This document shows positions 19,449 to 29,158 of a stretch of DNA of 64,000 nucleotides, one piece after another (the first letter of the stretch is position 1; each line of letters begins with the position of its first letter). Origin of the DNA: Emiliania huxleyi CCMP1516 (taxonomy: Eukaryota; Haptophyta; Isochrysidales; Noelaerhabdaceae); NCBI RefSeq assembly GCF_000372725.1, contig NW_005200552.1, forward strand, positions 19,524-83,523, read 5' to 3'. A program made the position numbers and the translations under genes. The notes below the pieces were generated by a model, which saw nothing but the letters and a program-made list of their open reading frames with translations, did not search any database and was not told where the DNA came from.

Positions 19449-22400
19449 TCATCTTTGGCCAACCTCCTCCTGCGCAGCCCCCGAGGGCGCACCGCTCGCT
19501 CTCGCCGCCGCTATCCCGCCCACCAGCAATGGCAGCAACGCCTCGGCCACGCGGACCCCGTCGACGGCGGCCGACACGATCCCGCCCGCGTAGCCGGCTC
19601 CCTCGCCGGCCGGGAAGAGGCCGCGCAAACCGAGCGCCTATGTTGGTTGATTTCGGCTGATCTCGGGGGGAGAGTTCGGTGCGGAAAGAGGTGCGCACGA
19701 CCCTCGCGCCTCGCACGTCTCGTGGTCGCGTGACACCTGCAAGTGCAACCGAAGTGGAGCGAGGGAAGCCGTGATACAGCCAACGAGTAGCTAGGGAGCA
19801 GCCGAGTGGCAGCCGAAATGCAGCCGAGGTACAGCCGAGGTACAGCCGAGGTACATTCGAGGTACAGCCGAGGTACATTCGAGGTACAGCCGAGGTACAT
19901 TCGAGATACAGCCGAGATACAGCCGAGATACAAACGAGGTGGCGCCTGGACTGGCGCCGACGTGCGCGTCTCTACGCCGTGCAGCAGCGCCGCCTGGCCG
20001 TCGAAGCCTACCGGACGTGTCCAGGACACGTCCCAAAAACCGCGCGGCGTATGTGCGGCGGCTCCGACCCCGGCGTCCCAACCAGGGAACGAGGCGGCGA
20101 AAGCTCGCATCCCGTCGCGCAACGCTGCCGTGAGCGGCGGCGGGTAGAGCTCGTGCAGCGGCGCCGCGGCGACGCCTATAATCTCGCGCAATCTCGGGGC
20201 CATCTCGGGGCCATCTCGGGGCCATCTCGGGGGGGAGGGTATAATCTCACGCAATCTCGGGGCCATCGGGCCATCGCGGGCCATCTCGGGTGTATGTGTG
20301 TGGGTGTGGGTGTGGGTGTGTGTGTGGGGGGGGGGGGGGGGGGGCTTTTACCCAACCGCCGCGTGGGGTCCCCCCCAACCCGTACCAAGAAGGAGGGAGC
20401 GGCTCCCTCGAAAGCCCGCCCTCCAAAAAATCCCTCCCCCCCTTCCCCCGGGAGGGGAAGCCGCCCCCCCCCATTGGCGCCGCCCGGGGCTTCATTGGCT
20501 TTTGGAAACCCAAACCCGCGAGGGCCGGCGGCAGAGCGCCCTCCCCGAACGGCAAACCGGCGGAAGGCGGGGTTCCGCCACCGCCCGCCACACTACCGCC
20601 GCCCGCCGCCGCACTACCGCCGCCCGCCGCACTACCGCCGCCCGCCGCACCGCCGGCCGCCGCACCGCCGGCCGCCGCCGCACCGTTGCCGCCCGCCGCG
20701 CTGCCACTGCCTGCCGCGCCGTCGCCGCCCCACTCCCCGTCGCCGGCCGCATCCTCCCCATCGCCGCCCCCTTCCCCGCCGCCGCCCGCCGCGCCATCGC
20801 CGCCCGCCGCGCCGCCGCGTCCGTCCTCCGGAGCGTGCAAGTACGGCGCGAAGTCGCCGAAGCGCTCGCCGACAGAGACGACCTAGAAAGTCCCTGGAAG
20901 GTTCCTAGAAGGTTCCTAGAAAGTCGCCGAACCGCGCTTGACGGAGACGGCCACGGCGGAGTTCGCCCACTTGGAGCCTACGCGCTGAAGGCACCAACAT
21001 CGGGGCGGTACGACGGGGTTGTGCAGGGCAGAGCGCTGTGTGAAGACGAGAAGAGGGAACGGCGCGTGTCCTCTCGAGCGCTGGTTGGAGCACAAGAAAT
21101 GCGTATCCGGCGTCTAAGACTTTGGGGCCTCGGTTCGAGTACGACATGCCGTTGATGCAGAGCCTGCGTGGTGAAGTACCATACCTCCAGAGTATCGAAC
21201 CCAGTGTGGGTTCAGTCCCGTGGGCGGTGCGGTATCTCCAGTGCAGGGCCTGCGTGGTGAAGTGTGCATTCCTCAGGGCGTGAAGACGGTCTTGTGCAGC
21301 GTCTTCAGAGCACCGCGTGGAGACACGACGGGTGCGAATGCAGTGAACACAGCTGAACACGGCCGAATACAGTTGACTGCGTGTCCTCTCGAGCGCTGGT
21401 TGGGAGGCAAGAATCCGCGTCTTCCGCTTCTGGGGCGCAGCGCCGGCCCTCCTCGAGCGACGTCGGGACGATTTGCCCGCCGGGGCACATGCAGAAGGAA
21501 AAGACACCTAGAAAGTTCCGAGAACGTTCCAGAACGTTCCTGGAAGGTCGCGGGCCATGCAGAAGGAAAAGACACCGCGCGTCGACGCCGCCGCTCCCTC
21601 CGCTCCGTCGGCGGCGTCAGCGGCGGCGGCGACGCGGGTGGCGGCACCGCCGCTAGCAGTGTTGCTAGCATTGCTGCTGCCACTGCTGCTGCTCGCGCTG
21701 CTGCTGCTCGCGCTGCTGCTTGCGCCGGTGGCGACGTTGGCGGCGAGGCGGTACGAGGCGGGTGGCAGCCGCCCTCGCCTGTCAACCATTAACAGTGTCA
21801 ACCAACTATTGTGCATTAATAGCTGTGAAGGGGCAACCGCAACGGCCTGTTACTCATCAGTCGCCTCAAACGAACTCGCCGTTCGTCACAAGGAGCCGAT
21901 GGGCAGCAGAGCCCTCGCCCTCCGCTCTTGCAGTGCGCCACCGCGAGCTCCTCGCCGTACTGCGCCGCGTCGACGACGCCTTTGATTCACGGGATGCGCT
22001 CAGTAGTCCGTACTGCGACTGAATCCGAGTACTAAATTACTTAACTCCTTGGTTACTGAGAATAACTGAAGACTCGCCTTGCGGATGCTCGATATGGGGA
22101 GATATGGGGAGATATGGGGAGATATGGGGAGATACTCGCCTTGCGGGTGCTCGATCCGGAAACCAACCGCAAAGTCCTTCGGCGCCAGCGTCGCCCCGCA
22201 GCGCAGCAGCTCCTGGTACAGCTCCCTCGCAGAGTGGCCAGCAGCAAGCACGACCGCGTCGGCAAGGACTCGCTCTCCACTCGCCAGCACCACGCCTAGA
22301 AGGTTCCTAGAAGGTTCCTAGAAGGTTCCTAGAAGGTTCCTAGTCGGCAAGGACTCGCTCTCCACTCGCCAGCACCACGCCTGCTACCATATCTCCCCAT

Positions 22401-23243
22401 ATCTCCCCATATCTCCCCATATCTCCCCATATCTCTCCACTCGCCAGCACCACGCCTGCTACAGCTGCTCGAGAGTACCCCGAGAGCGCCCGAGAGTACC
22501 CGAGATTACCCGCAGGACCACGCCTGCTACGCCGCCGCATCCAACGCCGCCGCCGCCGCCGCCGCCGCCAGCGGCACTGCCCACGCCGCCGCCGCCCTCG
22601 GCAGCGCCCTCGCCCTCGGCACCGCCCTCGCCGCCCTTCAGAATGAGCGACTGTACGCGCGCGTCCCAGAGGATGTCGGCTCCCAGCCGCAGCAGCTCGG
22701 CGCGGAAGCCTAGAAAAGGAAAAACACATCGCGACCTTGTATTTCTTTTTCTGCCCGCCGCAGCAGCTCGGCGCGGAAGCCTAGAAAAGAAACATCGTCC
22801 CCCTTGTATTTCTTTTTTTGCCCGCCGCGGCAGCTCGGCGCGGAGACCCTTGAGCAGCCGCACGAGGTTGTCGGTGCCTGTGATTCACAGCCGACGACTG
22901 ATGGCTGAAGCCTCTCCAAGCCCTCGAGCGGCCGCACGAGGTGTTGGCAGTACCGAGGTGCGGCTTGCCGTCCAGAAGGATCCTCTCCGGAGCGCCGAAC
23001 GTGACGAGCGTCTCGAGGACGGTGCGCACCTGGCGACGAGGGTGGGATGATGGGGGTGGGGATGCGGAAGAAATGAATCGAGCGGTCCAACTCTGAGACG
23101 AGATGGGATGCAGGGACATGTACATGTGCGTGTGCGTGTGCGTGTGCATGTGCATGTGTGTGTGCGTGCGCATGTGCATGTGCATGTGCGTGTGCGTGTG
23201 CATGTGCGTGTGCATGTGCGTGTGCATGTGCATGTGCATGTGC

Positions 23244-23275
<32 letters not shown>

Positions 23276-25125
23276 GTGTGCCTGGCTGGGAGCCGCCTGA
23301 TTACTTCATCAATTCACCGCTTCGTCACTTAGTTACCCCCACCGAGCGCTCGGGGGACCGTGTGTAGAATAGCAGGGAGTAGCTCATTCGAGTGCGCCGC
23401 CGCCCTCACATCTCTCTCAATCTCGTCGCTATCATCACCTCTCTCACCACCATCTCCTCTCCTCTCTCATCACCGCTACAGAGGAGGCTGCGCACCGCCG
23501 CCGATATGGGGAGATATGGGGAGATATGGGGAGATATGGGGAGATATGAGGGGATATGGGGAGATATGGGGAGATATGGGGAGATATGGGGAGATATGGG
23601 GAGATATGAGGGGATATGGGGAGATATGGGGAGATATGGGGAGATCTGGGGAGATATGGGGAGATATGGGGAGATATGGGGAGATATGGCTGCGCACCGC
23701 CGCCGAATTGCGCCCGATCCGAGTCGTGAGCTTGCCGTCGGACCTAGAAGGTTCCAAGAAGGCTCCAAGAAGGCTCGAGAAGGCTCGAGAACGTCGTGAG
23801 CCCTGCCGTCGCACCACGTTCCTGCGCCGCCCTCGCCGTAGCAAAAGTTCGACTCCGGGTCGAGCACGCGCCGCTTGATGAGCGCACCTGCTCACGGCGG
23901 TCTCCCCATATATCTCCACATATCTCCCCACATCTCCCCATATCTCCCCATATCTCGCGCCTGTTCACGGCGGTCGTCCTCGCCGCCTCTTCTTCCTCGC
24001 AGCACGCGCCGCGTGGCGAGCGCGCCGATGGAGCGGCCGCGCTGCTCGACGGGCTTGCCTGATCTCGGGCAATCTCGGCTCATCTCGGGGCCATCTCGAG
24101 CGGCGGCGCTGCTCGACCGGCTTGCCTCGTTCGCACAGCGTGACGCGGACGCCTGGTCAAGACCCTCGCCCTTCAAGACCCGAGACTAGTCCGAGATCTG
24201 TCCGAGATCTGTCCGAGATCTGCCCGAGATCTGCCCGAGATCTGTCCGAGATCTGCCCGAGATCTGCCCGAGATCTCACCCGCTCGGGCGAGCGTCAAGG
24301 CCGCGAAGAGACCGCAAGGGCCGGCGCCGATAACGACGACGTGCCTCCCGCCGCCGACGCCCTCGCCCTCGCCCTCGCCGTCGTCGCCCTCTGCCGGGTC
24401 GCGCGGTGGGTCGGGCGGAGGAGAGGCACGCTCCTACCGAGGCGTTCCGGTCGGGGGACCGTCAGTGCGTGTCTCGCGCACTGCAGACAGATCTCGCGGT
24501 GGAAGAGACGACGAGCCCTCTCGAGTACTCGAGAGACGGCTCTGAACTCCGCGTCTACGCCTCGAGATCGGGGGAGGTATGTGGAGAGCCTCCCCTTCTA
24601 CCTAGCCGTCGCCTGCGCCGTGTCTGTCGTGTGAATCGTGCGACCGCCTTTTGTTGTGAACTTCTATCTAGCAGCACGCTCCCCTGCCGCAGGGACGAGC
24701 CGGCCTGGCTGCTTCTTGAGCCGCCTCGACTGCTCCTGCGTGAGCGTCACGTCGACGACAAAGGACCAGCGCACCTCGCGCTCGCCGCTGCGCCCGCCGC
24801 GGCCGCCGCCGCCGCGCCGCCGCGGCGGCCTCGCGTCGAGAGACTTTCGCACGAGCCGCAGCCTCTCCGGCGGCAGCGCCTCCGGCTCCAGCTTGAGGCG
24901 GCGCGCGACCTCCTCGTGCAGCGCCGGCGGCACGAGTGGCGCGTCATTGTACGAGAAGCGACCTTCCTCCTCCTCCTCCGTGCCCACAGCCGGAAGCTCG
25001 ACGCCGAAGAGGCGCCACTCGTGCTGGCCGCGCATCACGGCGGCAGCTCGCAGGCAAGCGGGTGCGCGGGGCGCTGGGCGAGGAAGCAGCGCCGCCGCCG
25101 CGGGCAGCGCTAGCCGCCAGAGCAT
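19449..25125 (-). CDS. FAD-dependent dehydrogenase (COG2509-like), 19 exons
   Basis: 862 residues. Exons: 25125-24682, 24433-24280, 24152-24126, 24058-24026, 23887-23815, 23743-23698, 23029-22954, 22877-22848, 22709-22524, 22295-22140, 21979-21919, 21778-21576, 21507-21444, 21163-21129, 20977-20949, 20882-20357, 20175-19946, 19736-19710, 19637-19449; they sum to 2589 nt. Joined, they give the order of the family: KSLDAR, VVVIGAGPCGLFAAL (Rossmann), GEGGAGTWSDGKL, VVLAAGHSAREL, FAVGFRIEHPQ, FSFCMCPGG, CINGMSYSNR, ANSAVAV, GVETRTSAPVQ, FPAGEGAGYAGGIVSAA. A predicted FAD/NAD(P) oxidoreductase; substrate unknown. Intron donors: nine GC, eight GT, one apparent GA. Thirteen of 18 introns start with a copy of the downstream exon. 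Exon 16 carries a ~100-residue Gly/Ala insert and suspicious homopolymers near 20326-20344. Confidence 0.88.
20978..21128 (-). mobile_element. Introner-like element E (dehydrogenase intron 14)
   Basis: 151-nt GC-AG intron made almost entirely of element E (CCAACCAGCGCTCGAGAGGA near the start). It is flanked by a ~9-bp target copy: GGCCCCAAA at the donor, GGCTCCAAG at the acceptor. Same orientation as the gene. Confidence 0.75.
21164..21443 (-). mobile_element. Introner-like element E, long form (intron 13)
   Basis: 280-nt GC-AG intron. It has the E core (AGAAGCGGAAGACGCG, CGCTCGAGAGGACACGC, GCGGTGCTCTGAAGACGC) plus the 3' extension CCACGGGACTGAACCCACAC, shared with 52851-53117. It is flanked by GGCGCTGC and GGCTCTGC. 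Confidence 0.8.
22296..22523 (-). repeat. Multiply invaded intron (dehydrogenase intron 9)
   Basis: The exon start GCGTGGTGCTGGCGAG occurs four times: at 22523 (degenerate), about 22463, about 22385 and the true exon at 22295 (all descending). Each copy but the first is preceded by AG. The three spacers are different tandem repeats: CTCGGG-type, GATATGGGGA decamers, and CTAGGAACCTT 11-mers. Confidence 0.85.
22710..22847 (-). repeat. Tandemly doubled intron (dehydrogenase intron 8)
   Basis: 138 nt consisting of two ~69-nt near-identical units. Each unit begins with a copy of the downstream exon start (TCCGCGCCGAGCTGC) and ends in TTTTCTAG. Splicing from the first donor to the last acceptor keeps frame. 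Confidence 0.85.
23030..23697 (-). repeat. 668-nt intron with decamer and dinucleotide arrays
   Basis: Dehydrogenase intron 6, GT-AG. On the plus strand it holds about 19 copies of GATATGGGGA-type decamers (23504-23690) and a TG/CG dinucleotide array (about 23115-23280). Donor and acceptor are flanked by GTGCGCAGC and GTGCGCACC. An internal copy of GGCGGCGGTGCGCAGCC (about 23487-23503) suggests an earlier insertion round. Confidence 0.8.
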
Positions 25126-25633
25126 TTTACGGAGCGTCGAAGGCGCGAAAAAGAATTGCCGCGGCGGTGTTGCAGTGGTTTTTTCCTTTATCTGGCGTCT
25201 CAAGCCTCCATGCACCACCTGTGGCAGCGGCTCAGCTCCGGGCATCCTTTCCGCCTCGGCGTCATCGGCTCCTCGGTCCCCATGTCGGGGGGCTGCCAGG
25301 CGCGCTACCAGCCGCGCCTCCCACTCGAACCCGCAAGAGGGCGTACGAACCGCGAGCGTCTCGCACTCGTGACACGCAGGCGTCCGACAGACGGCGCCGG
25401 GGCTAAATCGCTAAAAGAAAGAAAGCAAGCACACGGACACCCAAGGGAGGGATGGGAGGACGACACGCCGCCACCATACAGGGATTTTAAGGAGAGGGGC
25501 GCCTCGTGGCGGCAGGAATTCCTTTTTCCACGCCCCCGGGGCGAGACGCGGCGCCGTTTTTAGCCGCGCGCGGTCTCAGGCAGCCGCGCGCGCCGCCTAT
25601 CGCTCCTCCTCCTGCCCGCTTGCCGCAGCACCG
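25126..25633. promoter_or_regulatory. Divergent promoter region
   Basis: Lies between the minus-strand dehydrogenase start (25125) and the plus-strand start at 25634. It is GC-rich with a TTTTTTCCTTTA tract near 25180 and AAAGAAAGAAAG near 25416. I see no defined motif and no gene. Confidence 0.4.
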
Positions 25634-27544
25634 ATGGCACCGACGCAACTGCTCTCTGCCGCTTTCTGCGCCATCGCCTCAGCCGCCACAGCCGTCGCAG
25701 TGCCGCCGGCCGCGCCTGCTCCTCCTTCCCCTCCGCCACCGCCGCCACCGCCATCGCAGCTTATGGAGGTGCTCTCCATGTGCATTGTCGTTACGGGCAC
25801 AACTCAGTACCCCGACTGGCAATCCATCCACACATACTTGATGGCCGCGCTACTGGCAAAGCCATACCCGTGCTTCATACAGCTCACCTCTACCAACGGC
25901 TGCGACCTGCCCAACGAGCGGAACCAGACCAGCCGCGTGTGCACTACCAACGAGTGGGGTGGTGAAGCCTGCGACCCCGACGATCTGGTCAGAATCATTC
26001 CGGGGTCTGCAGAGCTGGTTGCTTCACGCAGCGACGACAGCAACAGCAAGCGGCTGATCGCCTCAGCAGGCAACGCCGTGTACTCTGTGACCGTCGTTGG
26101 TTTCTCCCACCAAGCTCCCGGCGATTCCTCTTTTGCAGAACGGCTTTGCGACGCCTTTGTTGCAGGTGGCTGCGACGACGTGACCGTCCCAGACTGCCAA
26201 GACCACATGCGGAGCGTTTGCTACCCGTCATCTCAAGCCGGGCGGTATCTCAACATAGGCTTCATCGGATTCCAATCTCCCCTTAGCCTTGCCGCGATGC
26301 AGGTCTTGGATCCCGACTGGCGCGTTCACGCGCCCCCATGGAGTGGGGAAGACATTGCCTGGCTGCTCCTCTGGTTGTCACCAGTCTGGTTGCCAGCGCT
26401 TCTGCTCCCAGCCGTCGCCGCGAGGAGGGCGTTCAGACGTACAGCGGTGCTGTTGGAGTTGGAGAGCGCCTTGAGCGAGATTGAGGTGGAGCAGATGCGG
26501 AGCCGCTTTCACGAAAAGGAGGTGCGCAAGGCCGTCTGCGTGACGAAATGGATGGCACGCGCGCTGCTTCTGCTCGCCATCGGTCTGGTCCCCTGGCTGC
26601 CTGCCTTCGCCCTCCTTCCCGCCGCACTGCCTCTCGCTCGAAGGAAGATTAGCTGCGCCGCGTGGATCACGTCCAGACCCTCACGTAAATTCTGGCTCAC
26701 GTTCACGAGCGCGGCCGGCTTTTCTTTCTTCGCTTGGCTCCTCGCGAGCTGGAGCCTGCTTGGGGTCGGCAGCGACCGCGAGCTGTACCGCGTCGGGCAT
26801 TACCGCGATCCCCGCCCTCTGTTTGTTAGCGCATGCCGTCAGCTCTTCAGCGCATCCGACGACGACGGCTATGAGTCGATCGACGGATGGTACTTCCCGT
26901 ACCGCGGCAAGGTGTGCAGCGTCCTGATGCACGCCATTGAGCCGCAAAATGTGCAGTACCTCGGCTTGACGCTGCTTGCACAGGGGTGCGTCAGCCTGCT
27001 CGTTGCTATCCTCTCGCTGGCGTTGCTGCGCAAGGCTGCGGGGTCCAAGGCCTACCCGGGCTGGACCCGCCTTTCATCTTCCTCCTCGTGGTGCGATGCA
27101 AGCGTGGACGAGCTGTTGACCGTCACGGCGGAGCGACTCTCCGACCGCTTCGCCGGCGCTGCCAAGGAGCTCGTCGTAGGACAGCCGGAAGAGGCGGCAA
27201 CAGGTCTATACGGCATCATCGGCTACTCAGAGGCGTACCTTCACGATCGGATGAGGCAGGGCACCGCGGCAATTATCGAGGAGGCGGAGGCGCTCGGCGA
27301 TCCGGAGGTGCTCGAGAATCTGCGGTATATCCTCAACGCGCCGGCCGGTTCGAGCGACCGCAGGCCACCCCCGCCCTCCCTGCCGCCCTCGCCCCCTCCG
27401 CCCTCGCCCCCTCCGCCCTCGCCCCCTCCGTCGCCCTCCCCACCTCTGCCTCCTCCGCCCTCGCAGCTTTCAGAACGGTTGGCGGCGCGATTGTTGGCCG
27501 GACGGTTCCAGCCTCGGAGGGCGCGAGGGCATGGTGCTCGCTGA
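25634..27544 (+). CDS. Multi-pass membrane protein, unknown
   Basis: 636 residues. An N-terminal signal-like segment (LLSAAFCAIASAATAVAV) is followed by a Pro spacer. A ~200-residue, probably luminal or extracellular domain has several Cys (GCDLPN, VCTT, ACDPDD, LCDAF, GCDDV, PDCQ, VCYP). Membrane segments lie at about residues 243-262, 308-335, 355-380 and 440-465. The C-terminal soluble part is helical and ends in a Pro-rich linker (PPPPSPPPPSP). Its last 14 bases overlap the ATG of the next ORF in another frame. The two may be one protein broken by an unseen intron or frameshift: sensor domain plus ADP-ribosyltransferase. Confidence 0.65.
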   Translation: MAPTQLLSAAFCAIASAATAVAVPPAAPAPPSPPPPPPPPSQLMEVLSMCIVVTGTTQYPDWQSIHTYLMAALLAKPYPCFIQLTSTNGCDLPNERNQTSRVCTTNEWGGEACDPDDLVRIIPGSAELVASRSDDSNSKRLIASAGNAVYSVTVVGFSHQAPGDSSFAERLCDAFVAGGCDDVTVPDCQDHMRSVCYPSSQAGRYLNIGFIGFQSPLSLAAMQVLDPDWRVHAPPWSGEDIAWLLLWLSPVWLPALLLPAVAARRAFRRTAVLLELESALSEIEVEQMRSRFHEKEVRKAVCVTKWMARALLLLAIGLVPWLPAFALLPAALPLARRKISCAAWITSRPSRKFWLTFTSAAGFSFFAWLLASWSLLGVGSDRELYRVGHYRDPRPLFVSACRQLFSASDDDGYESIDGWYFPYRGKVCSVLMHAIEPQNVQYLGLTLLAQGCVSLLVAILSLALLRKAAGSKAYPGWTRLSSSSSWCDASVDELLTVTAERLSDRFAGAAKELVVGQPEEAATGLYGIIGYSEAYLHDRMRQGTAAIIEEAEALGDPEVLENLRYILNAPAGSSDRRPPPPSLPPSPPPPSPPPPSPPPSPSPPLPPPPSQLSERLAARLLAGRFQPRRARGHGAR

Positions 27545-28445
27545 TTTTGTGGCGCTGCCGGTGGCTCGCAGAGCGCGGCTGGAGGAGGCGCACGTGGTCG
27601 CGTTGCGGCTCTACTCGACCGCCGCCTTCCGCGCGCTCAATGGACCGATGCGCCAGCTCAAAGTGAGCAACTACCGCAAAGGAGAGGACGGACTCCCTCT
27701 CCCGCTCGAGCCCCCGCAGCTGGCCGCGCCGCACCCGCAGCCGGCGACAATGGCCTTCATCTACGAGGCGCTCAAGCGGATGCGCGCCGTCGCTGCAGTG
27801 ACGACGGCCGGCCTCGATGGCATGGAGCTGGAGGAGCTGGTGGAGAGTGGCGAGCTGAGCCTGGACACTTTGCGGCGGGCGCGCGTCAGCGGCGATGGTC
27901 GATTGGGCGAAACGGCCGTCGAGGAGTCGCCGGTGCCAGTGTCGGACTCTGGGGAAGCCGAGCGCGCTGCCGCCAACTGCGAAGAGCGCGCCAAACCATG
28001 TGACGCAGGAGAGCCCGCTGCGCGTGGCGGTGGGACAGCATTGCTAGCAGCCTTCCGGGCCCTCTGCTCTTCGAAGGCGGCGAAGCCGGCTAAGGCGGGG
28101 GAGGGACGTATCCTCTGGCGCGGGATGGGGGACATGCGCGCCTCTTCCCGCTTCCTCGCGATGGGCGGAACCGAGTTTGCTTGCTGCTCCACGACCTCGC
28201 GGCTCGAGGTCGCGGCGCGCTACGCGTCCGCCGCCGGCAAGCAGCGCGCCCTGCTTTTCCGGCTCAAAAGCTCGACGTTCATGAACATGGGCGTGGATAT
28301 TTCGGAGTTCTCCGCCTTCCCGCACGAGAAGGAGTACCTCTACCCGCCCCTCACGTACATGCACCCCTCCGGTGTGACCCACAGGCTAGTGCGCAACGGA
28401 GTGACCTTCGACGTCGTGGAGGTTGAGCCGTCCTTCCCTAGCTAG
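27531..28445 (+). CDS. ADP-ribosyltransferase-like protein
   Basis: 304 residues. The C-terminal ~120 residues show the R-S-E signature of arginine-type mono-ADP-ribosyltransferases: R in RILWRGM, STS-type CSTTS before an AARYA helix, and the ExE motif in FPHEKEYLYPP. Such enzymes transfer ADP-ribose from NAD+ to proteins. The N-terminal half (FIYEALKRMRAVAAV) is helical and unassigned. The ATG overlaps the end of the preceding membrane-protein ORF by 14 bases, so co-transcription or a single interrupted gene is likely. Activity is inferred from the motif only. Confidence 0.7.
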   Translation: MVLADFVALPVARRARLEEAHVVALRLYSTAAFRALNGPMRQLKVSNYRKGEDGLPLPLEPPQLAAPHPQPATMAFIYEALKRMRAVAAVTTAGLDGMELEELVESGELSLDTLRRARVSGDGRLGETAVEESPVPVSDSGEAERAAANCEERAKPCDAGEPAARGGGTALLAAFRALCSSKAAKPAKAGEGRILWRGMGDMRASSRFLAMGGTEFACCSTTSRLEVAARYASAAGKQRALLFRLKSSTFMNMGVDISEFSAFPHEKEYLYPPLTYMHPSGVTHRLVRNGVTFDVVEVEPSFPS

Positions 28446-29158
28446 TCGATGTCCTTTACTTCTTCGCATTGTTTTGATGTCAAAGACTTGATGTCAAAGA
28501 CTTACACTGCTTCGCATTTTCGAGGCGACCTCGAAAGTGGACGCTGAGATTGCTCAGAGATTCTAAATTAAAGTACGTACCGTACGGCTCTCTACGGCGG
28601 AGCAGGGACCCGAGGGACCATGTGGAAGACGGCTAGTGCTAGTCCCCCATCGGGAGGACGACCCCGGCTAGTCGCCGACCACACCCACAAAGAACCCTGC
28701 ACAAAGATCGCAAGGGCGGGGGCCTGTTCCTTTTTACCCATCTCACAGTAGAGAGGTGTCCGTTTTTATTTATTTATTTACGGCGGAGCGCCAACACCGT
28801 AACGGCAGACGATCTATCCTCTCTCTTCCTCCTCCTCGCTCCTCCACTCCGCTCTCCGCTCTCCGCTCTCCTGGCCTCTCGCCTCTCGCCTCTCGCCTCT
28901 CGCGCTCTCTCTCTCCTCTCCTCTCTCTCTCCGCTCTCCGCTCTCTCTCTCTCCAGCGTCGGCGCCTCAGCCCCCGCCCGCCACGTACATGCAGAACGAG
29001 GCGCACCGCCCCCGGGGGGGGGCACCAATACCCGAGACCCTCCCCCCTCCCCTGTCCCCTGCCCCCTGCCCCCTCCCCTCCCCCCGCCGAGCCGCGCCCG
29101 CAGCTACGTCCCCGAGAGAAGGGGGAGCGGAGAGAGAAGGGGCGGAAGAGGGGGAGGG
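28446..29158. other. Intergenic region between convergent genes
   Basis: Contains a duplicated GATGTCAAAGACTT (about 28478 and 28490), TTTTTATTTATTTATTTA (about 28764) and a CT-rich, partly tandem tract (28815-28955). No gene is supported. It probably holds the 3' ends of both neighbouring transcripts. Confidence 0.45.

Noticed and set aside
20009..20041. A 33-nt GT-AG candidate intron in dehydrogenase exon 17
   Set aside because: Too short, a multiple of three and centred on a palindrome (GGACGTGTCC and its complement); removing it is not needed for frame. Left as coding.
23103..23367. Frames of alternating His/Val/Cys/Met from a TG/CG dinucleotide repeat
   Set aside because: Translation of a microsatellite inside dehydrogenase intron 6.
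22095..23690. Decamer arrays as a CRISPR or origin-like iteron array
   Set aside because: There are no unique spacers, the unit is only 10 bp, and the arrays fall inside introns of a gene whose frame closes when they are removed.
19449..25125. Explaining all flanking duplications as assembly errors
   Set aside because: They occur in many genes with different lengths and divergence, are always placed exactly at frame-consistent splice sites, and the spacers are unrelated. Isolated cases (the stacked introns) still deserve long-read checks.
25634..26400. A bacterial-type secreted protein or horizontally acquired cassette
   Set aside because: Composition, Pro-rich linkers and context match neighbouring eukaryotic genes; no bacterial ribosome-binding site or operon spacing is seen.
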